14,264 bases of DNA, from positions 1 to 14,264 of the forward strand of contig NZ_DYZA01000228.1 of NCBI RefSeq assembly GCF_020741395.1. The letters run 5' to 3'. Positions 1 to 5,944 of the stretch are shown here, piece after piece. The position numbers and the translations under genes are program-made. Source of the DNA: Mailhella massiliensis (GTDB lineage: Bacteria; Desulfobacterota; Desulfovibrionia; Desulfovibrionales; Desulfovibrionaceae). Position 1 is the stretch's first letter. Every line of letters starts with the position of its first letter. Under the pieces are notes generated by a model. It saw only the letters and a program-made list of their open reading frames with translations, did no database searches and was not told the DNA's origin.

Positions 1-28
1 GGAAAAAGCGGCTTGCGGGAAGAGCGCA

Positions 29-38
29 GGGGGGGGGG
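29..38. repeat. Homopolymer tract of ten G
   Basis: Ten consecutive G on the plus strand (C on the minus strand) in noncoding DNA near the left edge. Such tracts can vary in length by slipped-strand mispairing. Whether a gene beyond the left edge is affected cannot be seen. Confidence 0.7.
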
Positions 39-238
39 AGACTCAAGGGAGGGCTTCCTGCGAGCGTTGTCTTACGCTGCCTGTTGTGGAAGGGGCCTTT
101 TCCTGCCCGTGGGAGTAGCGTCGTTTTTTCGGCCGAAGGGCCGCAAATGCAGAGTCGTGACGTTTTCTGCGCCGAGGGCGATTCATCGGCCTCAAGGGAA
201 GCCCGGAAGCGGCATGCCCCTTGGGAAAGATGCGAAAG

Positions 239-271
239 GCCGGGCGGGGCATGCGCCCCGGCCCGGCTTTT
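239..271. terminator. Strong GC-rich hairpin, probable bidirectional terminator
   Basis: The left arm is at 239-250 and the right arm at 255-267, giving about 12 base pairs with one bulged base and an ATGC loop. On the plus strand it is followed by TTTT at 268-271. On the minus strand the tail is the weaker CCTTTC. It lies about 60 nt past the stop of the solute-binding protein gene, so it could end that transcript, and it could also stop a plus-strand transcript from the left. Confidence 0.6.
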
Positions 272-327
272 AAAGCGCGTTCATGCCGAAACGTCGCCGC
301 CGCGCGGCGCTTCCGGGTTTTGCCGCC

Positions 328-1107
328 TTACTTGATGTATTCGTTTTCCCACTTGTCCATGGTGCCGTCGGCCTTGATGCCGGCCATCCATTCGTTTACG
401 GCCTTGAGCAGTTCAGGCTGATCCTTGGCCATGAGCACGCCGAAGTGGTTCTGCGTGAAGGGCTTGTCCACCAGGGGAGCGGCCACCTTGGGATTATCTT
501 TGACGTAGCGCACGGCTTCCATGGTTTCGGTGATCATGACGTCGGCCTTGCCTTCGCCCACGAGACCGGGGATTTCGGCGTTGTGCTCATGCATGATGAG
601 CTGAGCCTTGGGGGTGGATTCCTTGGCGAACTTTTCGTTGGTGCCGCCGGGGTTGTACATCACGCGCACGGAGGGCTGGTTCACGTCGTCCAGGGACTTG
701 AACTGCGCTTCCTTGGTCTTGGTGACGAGTATGGTCTTGCCGAAGGTGAGGTACGGATCGGACATGGCCATGACTTCCTTACGGGCGTCGGTCACGGTGA
801 TGCCGCACATGGCCACGTCGAACTTGTCGGCCATGGTGTCGGCCTGGAGCGTCTTCCAGGTGGTGGGCACATAGACGAGTTCCACGCCGAGCTTCTTGGC
901 CAGGGATGCGGCCATTTCCGCATCGAAGCCTTCATATTTGCCGGTTTCCTTGTTCAGGTAGCTCATGGGTTTGTAGTCGCCCGTGGAACCGACCAGAAGC
1001 TTGCCGCTGGACTTGATTTCCGCAAGGCTTCTCGCCTGAGCGTCATACGCGGTGAGGCCGGTGACGGCGGCAAGAATGACTGAAGCCGTAAGGAACTGTT
1101 TGAGCAT
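328..1107 (-). CDS. Periplasmic family-3 solute-binding protein, PheC (cyclohexadienyl dehydratase)-like
   Basis: A 259-residue exported protein. Residues 1-25 form a signal peptide with a positive N-terminus, a hydrophobic core and an Ala-Gln-Ala cleavage site at 23-25. The rest is a two-lobed bacterial solute-binding family 3 domain. Segments GDYKPMSY (43-50), GITVTDARK (102-110) and NPGGTNEKF (152-160) are close to those of periplasmic cyclohexadienyl dehydratases (PheC/arogenate dehydratase), a lineage that evolved from amino-acid-binding proteins. So this could bind an amino acid for an ABC importer or dehydrate arogenate/prephenate; the sequence alone does not decide. The start is supported by AGGAGG at 1115-1120, seven bases upstream. 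No permease or ATPase gene is adjacent. The gene is separated from the upstream bamD by a terminator and has its own candidate promoter. Confidence 0.85.
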   Translation of the reverse strand: MLKQFLTASVILAAVTGLTAYDAQARSLAEIKSSGKLLVGSTGDYKPMSYLNKETGKYEGFDAEMAASLAKKLGVELVYVPTTWKTLQADTMADKFDVAMCGITVTDARKEVMAMSDPYLTFGKTILVTKTKEAQFKSLDDVNQPSVRVMYNPGGTNEKFAKESTPKAQLIMHEHNAEIPGLVGEGKADVMITETMEAVRYVKDNPKVAAPLVDKPFTQNHFGVLMAKDQPELLKAVNEWMAGIKADGTMDKWENEYIK

Positions 1108-1129
1108 GGGAGATCCTCCTCGTTGTTTG

Positions 1130-1161
1130 CTCTAGCATGAGAAAGCGTTTCTACACTAGAG
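1130..1161. promoter_or_regulatory. Interrupted 32-bp dyad, candidate operator
   Basis: Outer arms CTCTAG (1130-1135) and CTAGAG (1156-1161) flank inner arms AGAAA (1140-1144) and TTTCT (1148-1152) around a central GCG, with 4- and 3-base interruptions. All eleven arm positions pair. The dyad overlaps the candidate -10 and start site of the solute-binding protein gene. It could be a repressor/activator site or, in RNA, a 5'-end hairpin. The bound factor is unknown. Confidence 0.5.
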
Positions 1162-1182
1162 GCAAACGGGCCGTGCTGTCCA
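1153..1182 (-). promoter_or_regulatory. Candidate promoter of the solute-binding protein gene
   Basis: Reading on the minus strand, TGGACA (1182-1177) resembles a -35 element and TAGTGT (1158-1153) a weak -10, 18 bp apart. That would give a leader of about 40 nt ahead of the AGGAGG and ATG. The -10 matches the consensus at only half its positions, so this is tentative. Confidence 0.35.
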
Positions 1183-1287
1183 GAGCCGGAGGGCCTTTCT
1201 CTGGGAGGAAAGCGCAATTTTTCTTTTTCCGGCACATTTTTCTCGGCTTTTTTCTGCTCCGTCGTTTTTTTCGCTCCGTATGAGCAT

Positions 1288-1316
1288 AAAAAAAGCGCCG
1301 ACATGCTGCCGACGCT
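1288..1316 (-). terminator. Rho-independent terminator of the trxA-trxB-bamD operon
   Basis: The arms at 1307-1316 and 1294-1303 form ten pairs in minus-strand RNA, two of them G-U, around a three-base loop. A run of U follows (A-run 1288-1294 on the plus strand). On the plus strand the wobble pairs become A-C mismatches, so the hairpin is directional. It lies 26 nt past the bamD stop. Confidence 0.85.
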
Positions 1317-1342
1317 CTTTTTTACACTGAGGCGTATGCCGC

Positions 1343-2068
1343 CTATAGCCAGCGGAACCAGTCTTTCCAGGAACCCTGCTGGAGCTCCCTCATGTTCTGG
1401 CCTTCTTCCTGACGATACTTCAGGTAGGCTGCTTCACCTTTGGTTTTCGCGTATTCCGCTTCTTCCTTTACATCGGGATAGGTGCGCACCACATGCTGAT
1501 AGCGTGTCCACGCGGCCTGGTAGTTTTCCATGCCCCAGAACACGTTGGCGATGAAAATCTCGCGCTGGGCCAGAGTCTTCCGACACTCGGCAATGCGCTC
1601 TGCGGCGTTTTTACCGTATTCCGTATCGGGATATTCCTGCTGCAGGCGTGTGAAGTATTCCACCGCTTCGTTGACCGCCGTGGCGGAATGGTCGATGGAC
1701 GTATAGGACTTTTTCAGCGACATGCCGAGCTGATAGAGCACATAGGGAATGGCCTCGTGCCGGGGATGCAGCGTTTCGAAATCCTTGTAGGCTTCAGACG
1801 CCAGGAGGTATTCCCCGTCGAGATAGTGCGCGTCCGCAAGTGCCAGCTCGGATTCGATGACATAGGGGCTGAAAGGATACTCATCCTTGATGCGGGTATA
1901 GTAGGTAATGGCCTGGGAATAGTTCTTTTCCCGCATGGCGTCGTTGCCGGCTTCGAAGATTTCCTGCACCGTATCGTCGGGCGGAGGCAGGAAATATTCG
2001 TCCACCATGCTGCACCCGCTCAGAAAGAGCGTGCAGGCAAGCGCGCCCATAAGAAGCAGTTTACGCAT
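1343..2068 (-). CDS. bamD: Outer-membrane protein assembly factor BamD (lipoprotein)
   Basis: A 241-residue lipoprotein of the BAM complex, which folds beta-barrel proteins into the outer membrane with BamA. The start chosen (ATG at 2068) gives a lipoprotein signal with basic residues, a hydrophobic stretch and a LSGC lipobox with Cys19 as the lipidated residue. GGAG lies seven bases upstream inside trxB. A longer open frame reaches 2206 but would precede the signal with arginine-rich residues overlapping trxB, so it is rejected. The mature part is a tandem of TPR-like helical repeats: about residues 30-65 (NYSQAITYYTRIKDEYP), 68-100 (YLLASEAYKDFETLHP), then PDTEYGKNAAERI and a final repeat with ENYQAAWTRYQHVVRTYP. 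Length and repeat order are typical of BamD. Its ATG overlaps the trxB stop by 8 nt (ATGCGTAA), indicating translational coupling. Confidence 0.93.
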   Translation of the reverse strand: MRKLLLMGALACTLFLSGCSMVDEYFLPPPDDTVQEIFEAGNDAMREKNYSQAITYYTRIKDEYPFSPYVIESELALADAHYLDGEYLLASEAYKDFETLHPRHEAIPYVLYQLGMSLKKSYTSIDHSATAVNEAVEYFTRLQQEYPDTEYGKNAAERIAECRKTLAQREIFIANVFWGMENYQAAWTRYQHVVRTYPDVKEEAEYAKTKGEAAYLKYRQEEGQNMRELQQGSWKDWFRWL

Positions 2069-2990
2069 TCCATTGCTCCAGATAGGACGAAGCCGCGGTC
2101 GCCGCCGTGGCTCCGTCGCCCACGGCGCTGCTGACCTGGCGGCAGCGTTTGGCGCGGAGGTCGCCTGCGGCGAAGATGCCGGGCACGCTGGTGCACATTT
2201 CGGCATCCGTCAGCACGAACCCGGCGGCGTCACGTTTGATTTCACCGGGCAGATAGCGGCTGGCCGGCTCCATGCCCACATAGATGAAGATGCCTTCTGC
2301 GGCGAGGACGCGCGTTTCCCCGCTGTCCACACGGCGCACGATCACGGAGTCCATGCCCGCCTGCCCGCCGCGGATTTCGTCCACGACACAGCCGGTCACA
2401 AGCTCGATGTTGGCGGCCTCACGCACCTTGTTCTGGTAGACCATGGCCCCCCGGAACGCGTCGCGGCGATGCACGAGGTAGACCTTGTTCACAATGCGGG
2501 AAAGGTACAGAGCTTCTTCCAGGGCGGAATTGCCGCCGCCCACCACGACCACGTCACGGCCGCGGTAGAAGTTGCCGTCGCACACGGCGCAGTAGGAAAC
2601 GCCGCGTCCCCGGAAGGCGTCTTCCCCGGGAGCGCCGAGCGTGCGGTGATGCGCGCCCGTGCAGGCCACCACGGTTTTCGTTTCCAGCTCTTTGCCTTCG
2701 GCAAGGGCCACGCGGAAGGTTTTGTCTTCCCGTGCTTCCACGGCAAGAACCTTGCCCCGCACACGCTCCACGGCGTAGCCGGAAAGGTGCGCGTCGAAGA
2801 GGTCGGCCAGCTCCCAGCCCTTGATGCTTTTGGGGAAGCCGGGATAATTTTCGATTTCAGCCGTGCTCAGTATCTGCCCGCCCGGTGCGGAGGTCTCCAC
2901 CAGGGCTACGTTGAGGCCGGAACGGACAAGATACAGGGCCGCAGTGATCCCGGCCGGCCCCGCGCCGATGACAGCGGCGTCGTACAGCAT
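2061..2990 (-). CDS. trxB: Thioredoxin reductase (NADPH)
   Basis: A 309-residue cytoplasmic flavoprotein that passes electrons from NAD(P)H via FAD and a dithiol to thioredoxin. The FAD-binding GAGPAG is at residues 9-14. The redox-active pair is in CAVC at 134-137, within YCAVCDGNF. The nucleotide-binding GGGNSA is at 151-156, followed by the HRRxxxR element (174-180) typical of NADPH preference. The second FAD motif, GIFAAGDLR, is at 271-279. Length and domain order (split FAD domain with an inserted NADPH domain) match low-molecular-weight bacterial TrxB. The ATG shares its A with the TGA stop of trxA, and AAGG lies seven bases upstream. The 3' end overlaps the start of bamD by 8 nt. It is almost certainly the partner of the adjacent thioredoxin. 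Confidence 0.96.
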   Translation of the reverse strand: MLYDAAVIGAGPAGITAALYLVRSGLNVALVETSAPGGQILSTAEIENYPGFPKSIKGWELADLFDAHLSGYAVERVRGKVLAVEAREDKTFRVALAEGKELETKTVVACTGAHHRTLGAPGEDAFRGRGVSYCAVCDGNFYRGRDVVVVGGGNSALEEALYLSRIVNKVYLVHRRDAFRGAMVYQNKVREAANIELVTGCVVDEIRGGQAGMDSVIVRRVDSGETRVLAAEGIFIYVGMEPASRYLPGEIKRDAAGFVLTDAEMCTSVPGIFAAGDLRAKRCRQVSSAVGDGATAATAASSYLEQWNA

Positions 2991-3307
2991 CAGAACGCCT
3001 TTTCAAGCATGGACACAAGGTGGGACTTGGCCACGGCGCCCGTTACCTGATCGACCACTTCACCGTCCTTGAAGACAATGAGGGTGGGGATGGCGCGAAT
3101 ACCGAACAGGCTGGGAATCCTGTTGTTTTCGTCCACATTGACCTTGCACACGAGGGCCTTGCCTTCATATTCGGCGGCCAGTTCCTCCACGATGGGGCCG
3201 ATGCCGCGGCAGGGGCCGCACCAGGGAGCCCAGAAGTCGACAAGGACGGGAATGGAGGACTTGATGACGACGCTTTCAAAAGTGGCATCAGTAACTGCGG
3301 TGGACAT
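2990..3307 (-). CDS. trxA: Thioredoxin
   Basis: A 105-residue classical thioredoxin, the cytoplasmic dithiol reductant. The active site WCGPC occupies residues 29-33 (Cys30, Cys33), and the conserved cis-proline is Pro74 in IPTLIVFKDG. The start chosen is ATG 3307, which has AAGGAG at 3319-3314 six bases upstream. A second in-frame ATG at 3322 would add five residues but overlaps that ribosome-binding site and has none of its own, so it is less likely. This is the first gene of the trxA-trxB-bamD operon, 85 nt behind the predicted transcription start. Its TGA overlaps the trxB ATG by one base. Confidence 0.96.
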   Translation of the reverse strand: MSTAVTDATFESVVIKSSIPVLVDFWAPWCGPCRGIGPIVEELAAEYEGKALVCKVNVDENNRIPSLFGIRAIPTLIVFKDGEVVDQVTGAVAKSHLVSMLEKAF

Positions 3308-3313
3308 GGTGTT

Positions 3314-3319
3314 CTCCTT
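3314..3319 (-). promoter_or_regulatory. Ribosome-binding site that fixes the trxA start
   Basis: AAGGAG on the minus strand, six bases before the ATG at 3307. It overlaps the alternative upstream ATG (3322), which is therefore unlikely to be used. Confidence 0.75.
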
Positions 3320-3398
3320 CATGAAATGGCTTACAAGGGCGCGGAAAATGTTTTCGGCGCACCTTTGGTCTTATCACGGAAAAAAATGATGCGGAATG

Positions 3399-3427
3399 AT
3401 TGTAGGGGTAGGGTACCGTGCTGTCAA
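3399..3427 (-). promoter_or_regulatory. Sigma-70 promoter of the trxA-trxB-bamD operon
   Basis: On the minus strand a perfect -35 TTGACA (3427-3422) is followed after exactly 17 bp by TACAAT (3404-3399), five of six matches to the -10 consensus. Transcription would start near 3392, leaving a leader of about 85 nt before trxA. The -35 lies only 8 bp past the tsaD stop, so the operon has its own start even if tsaD transcripts read through. This is the best promoter in the window. Confidence 0.85.
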
Positions 3428-3435
3428 GGCAGCGC

Positions 3436-4506
3436 TCAGAGAGTTTTCCAGTCCTGGGGAATGGTCTGGCCCCGGGGTACGGCCGAAAGGGAAAGGTCGT
3501 GGATGCGCCCCGCCATGGCCATGTGCAGGCCGGCTTTGGCTATCATCACGGCGTTGTCGCCGCAGAGGGCAAGGCGCGGGATGAAAAGAGGAATACCGCG
3601 CTTTTCAGCCAGGCGTGAAAACTCTTCGCGCACCACGCTGTTGGCGGCCACGCCCCCGGCAACCACGATGCTTTTCGGGGAAAAATGCTCCATGGCCCGG
3701 ACGGCCTTTATGGAGAGGGTTTCGGCTATGGCGAGCAGGTAGGAGGCCGCAGCGTCGCAGAGCTTTTGGGAAGCCAGGTGCAGCCTTTCCTTCGCCGGGC
3801 CGTCCCCGCCGGGAAAATGCGCCTCGGGGTGCTGGGAGAGCCAGAGCGCGCCCGCCGTCTTGAGCCCGCTGAAGCTGAAGTCGAGGTTGTCGTTGTGGGT
3901 GTAGGGCCGGGGGAAGAGATGAGGGTCGGCCGTGCCGCGCCTGCCGAGCGCATCGAGCAACGCGCCGCCGGGGTAGGGGAGCCCCGCAGCCTTGGCGAAT
4001 TTGTCGCAGGCTTCACCCGCCGCATCGTCCATGGTCTTGCCGAGCACTGCCATGTCCACGGGGCTGTCCATTCGGTAAAGGTGCGTATGCCCGCCGGAAA
4101 TGAGTACGCCGAGGGCGGGCCAGGCAATGTCGTTTTCCAGTTCTGCGGCCAGAAGGTGGCCCTGGAGATGATCCACGCCGATAAGCGGTATGCCGTGGGC
4201 CAGGGAAAGGCCCTTGGCAAAGGCCACGCCCACGAGGAGGCTCCCCATGAGCCCGGGGCCGCGCGTCACCGCGATGAAGTCCACCTTTTTCCACGGATCG
4301 GGGCCGAGGGCGGCCTTTTCAAGGAGGCTGTCGAGAAGGGGCCCGATGAGGCGGGCGTGCTCCCGGGACGCAAGCTCCGGCACCACGCCGCCGAAAAGGG
4401 CGTGTATGTCGGCCTGACTGGAAATGACGGAAGCGCGGACGCCGCCTTCGTCCACCAGGGCGAGGGCGGTTTCATCACAAGAACTTTCTATACCCAGAAC
4501 CAGCAT
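3436..4506 (-). CDS. tsaD: tRNA N6-adenosine threonylcarbamoyltransferase TsaD
   Basis: A 356-residue ASKHA-fold protein. With TsaB and TsaE it transfers the threonylcarbamoyl group from TC-AMP to A37 of ANN-decoding tRNAs (t6A), a universal modification. The N-terminus LGIESSCDET (4-13) is the family signature. The metal-binding histidines are His113 and His117 in DHLQGHLLA. LISGGHTHL (135-143), GGVAANS (284-290) and CGDNAVMIA (315-323) build the nucleotide site. The start at 4506 places the protein where the family normally begins and has a modest AGG six bases upstream; an in-frame ATG at 4521 lacks a binding site. TsaB and TsaE are not in the window. No clear terminator follows; the trxA promoter begins 8 bp after the stop. 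Confidence 0.95.
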   Translation of the reverse strand: MLVLGIESSCDETALALVDEGGVRASVISSQADIHALFGGVVPELASREHARLIGPLLDSLLEKAALGPDPWKKVDFIAVTRGPGLMGSLLVGVAFAKGLSLAHGIPLIGVDHLQGHLLAAELENDIAWPALGVLISGGHTHLYRMDSPVDMAVLGKTMDDAAGEACDKFAKAAGLPYPGGALLDALGRRGTADPHLFPRPYTHNDNLDFSFSGLKTAGALWLSQHPEAHFPGGDGPAKERLHLASQKLCDAAASYLLAIAETLSIKAVRAMEHFSPKSIVVAGGVAANSVVREEFSRLAEKRGIPLFIPRLALCGDNAVMIAKAGLHMAMAGRIHDLSLSAVPRGQTIPQDWKTL

Positions 4507-4770
4507 GATAAACCTGAACATATCGCGGCAATGCCGCTGTGAAGCGTTGAGAGGGAGGAGCCTTGAAGTCGGCCTTTTCGTGCCGGGGTCCCGGAAGGAG
4601 CCTTTTTGCCTTGCGCTCTCTGCCGCAAGGCCCCGGAAGAGGCACGACGTTTTCTGCCCCGGAGAGGGGCTTTGCCGGATGCGCCCGCCTTTTGAGAGAA
4701 CCAGCCGCGTGCCGGTTTCCCGGCGCGCGGCTGTGTGCGGAGTTTATGGCTATGATTCGTACGGAAGCGG
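4507..4770. other. Spacer between fbp and tsaD with several hairpins
   Basis: 264 bp without a credible gene. It holds the 14-bp hairpin at 4702-4733, a 7-bp hairpin CCTTGCG/CGCAAGG around 4609-4629, and a short GCCCC/GGGGC stem near 4656-4670. Three short blocks (4571-4579, 4623-4628, 4646-4657) recur in the same order in the left-edge intergenic region. I see no clear promoter for tsaD. Confidence 0.5.
4702..4733 (-). terminator. Hairpin downstream of fbp, possible terminator
   Basis: Fourteen-position stem with arms at 4702-4715 and 4720-4733, 38 nt past the fbp stop. On the minus strand the loop is GAAA closed by C-G/G-C pairs, with one A-C mismatch in the stem. The plus strand has a G-U pair at that position. 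No real U-run follows on either strand, so it may act as a Rho-dependent or 3'-end-stabilising structure rather than a classic terminator. Confidence 0.4.
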
Positions 4771-5778
4771 TCAGATCTTGCCGCATTCCCTGTAGACGTC
4801 GAGCACCTGATCCACGTCGTCGGCGGAACCTATGATGAGCGGGGTGCGTTCATGGATGGCGGTGGGTACCTTTTCCAGAATGCGCATCTTGCCGTCCACA
4901 GCCTTGCCGCCGGCCTGCTCGGCCAGGAAGGCCATGGGCGCAGCTTCGTACATGAGGCGCAGCTTGCCGCTCGGGTGCTTGGAGTCTTCGGTGTAGAAGA
5001 ATACGCCGCCCTTGATGAGGGTACGGTGGAAGTCGGCCACCATGGAACCCACATAGCGGGTGGAGCGGGGAGGCATGCCCGTAGGCCTGGAGAAGGAGTG
5101 CACGGCCTTCTGCGTGGCTTCGTCCCAGTAGTTGTAGTAGCCGTGGTTGGCGGAGTAATACTTGCCCACGCGCGGAATCTGGATATTGGGATGGGTCAGC
5201 AGGAATTCGCCGATGGAGGAGTCGAGGGTGAAGCCGTTGACGCCGTGGCCGGTAGAGTAGACCAGCATGGTGGAGGAGCCGTAGAGGAAGTAGCCGGCGG
5301 CCACCTGTTCCATGCCGGGGCGCAGGAGGGCTTCGGCGTTGAGTTCCCAGTAGTTCTCGCCGTCGGCGCGGCGGTAGATGGAGAAGATGGTACCGACGCT
5401 CACGCCCACGTCGATATTGGAGGAGCCGTCCAGCGGGTCGAAGAAGATGACGTAATTGCCGTGGGGTTCATTTTCCGGCACAAAGAAGGGTTCGGCCATT
5501 TCTTCGGAGCCTACCGCGCAGACGGCGCCGGAGCTCTGCATACGGTAAACCAGCGTGTTGTTGGCGAAGGTGTCGAGCTTCTGTACCTGTTCGCCCTGCA
5601 CATTGACGGCACCAGTCGCGCCCAGAATATCCACCAGGCCGGCCTGGTTGACGTTTCTGGAAATGATTTTTGCCGAGAGGATAAGGTCGTGCATCAGCGA
5701 GGTGAACTGCCCCGTTGCCTGAGGCGACCATCTGCGTTGGGATGCGATAAGGTGTTCAATTGCAGTGACTTCAGACAT
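4771..5778 (-). CDS. fbp: Fructose-1,6-bisphosphatase class I
   Basis: A 335-residue cytoplasmic enzyme hydrolysing fructose 1,6-bisphosphate to fructose 6-phosphate and phosphate, the committed step of gluconeogenesis. It is Mg2+-dependent. The class I metal/phosphate signature FDPLDGSSNID is at 113-123. The C-terminal active-site block KLRLMYEAAPMAFLAEQAGG (272-291) contains the metal-ligand Glu278. GSEEM (90-94) supplies further acidic ligands. Length is normal for a bacterial class I enzyme. AAGGAG lies seven bases before the ATG. The gene stands alone, with 166 bp upstream and 264 bp downstream, and has a candidate promoter. An organism growing on lactate or similar C3 compounds needs this step, consistent with the oxidoreductase at the right edge. 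Confidence 0.96.
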   Translation of the reverse strand: MSEVTAIEHLIASQRRWSPQATGQFTSLMHDLILSAKIISRNVNQAGLVDILGATGAVNVQGEQVQKLDTFANNTLVYRMQSSGAVCAVGSEEMAEPFFVPENEPHGNYVIFFDPLDGSSNIDVGVSVGTIFSIYRRADGENYWELNAEALLRPGMEQVAAGYFLYGSSTMLVYSTGHGVNGFTLDSSIGEFLLTHPNIQIPRVGKYYSANHGYYNYWDEATQKAVHSFSRPTGMPPRSTRYVGSMVADFHRTLIKGGVFFYTEDSKHPSGKLRLMYEAAPMAFLAEQAGGKAVDGKMRILEKVPTAIHERTPLIIGSADDVDQVLDVYRECGKI

Positions 5779-5864
5779 ATCCAGGCTCCTTGGTGTCGGC
5801 TCCGGCCTGTCGCATGTGGATCTATGCTCTGCGGAAGAGTCGGAGCGGCTGTTATTTGACAGTA

Positions 5865-5894
5865 CCTATACCATAAACACGGATGAATGTGCAA
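5865..5894 (-). promoter_or_regulatory. Candidate promoter of fbp
   Basis: On the minus strand TTGCAC (5894-5889) and TATAGG (5870-5865) are 18 bp apart. The -10 is preceded by TGG, an extended -10 feature. The surrounding 5850-5920 is clearly more AT-rich than the neighbouring DNA. The leader to the fbp ATG would be about 80 nt. Confidence 0.5.
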
Positions 5895-5944
5895 TAAGGA
5901 TCAATATACAATTCAGAGTGCACACCGGCCGGGAAAGGGCCTTC

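Larger units (their letters stand above)
1..327. other. Intergenic stretch, no supportable gene
   Basis: No reading frame here has a convincing start, ribosome-binding site or protein-like composition; the short open frames in several phases are arginine- and proline-rich, as expected from GC-rich noncoding DNA. The stretch holds a run of ten G at 29-38, a small palindrome TTCGGCCGAA at 128-137, and a strong hairpin at 239-267 described separately. Part of it (94-170) resembles the spacer between tsaD and fbp. It lies downstream of the minus-strand solute-binding protein gene, so no permease or ATPase gene follows that gene within 327 bp. Confidence 0.6.

Noticed and set aside
13..421. Several overlapping short open frames near the left edge
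   Set aside because: They occur in multiple frames and both strands, lack ribosome-binding sites and have random GC-rich composition.
283..1083. A 266-codon plus-strand open frame
   Set aside because: It is antisense to the solute-binding protein gene, is His/Gly-rich, and has no ribosome-binding site or recognisable domain; a shadow of the real gene.
2069..2206. N-terminal extension of BamD by 46 residues
   Set aside because: The extension is Arg/Pro/Ala-rich, lies within trxB, and would bury the lipoprotein signal. The internal ATG has GGAG at the right distance.
1935..3050. A 371-codon plus-strand open frame
   Set aside because: It is antisense to trxB and the start of bamD, whose motifs are unmistakable; composition is typical of an antisense shadow.
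4852..5859. A 335-codon plus-strand open frame over fbp
   Set aside because: It mirrors fbp, which has all class I signature motifs; the antisense product is low-complexity Gly/Val/His-rich.
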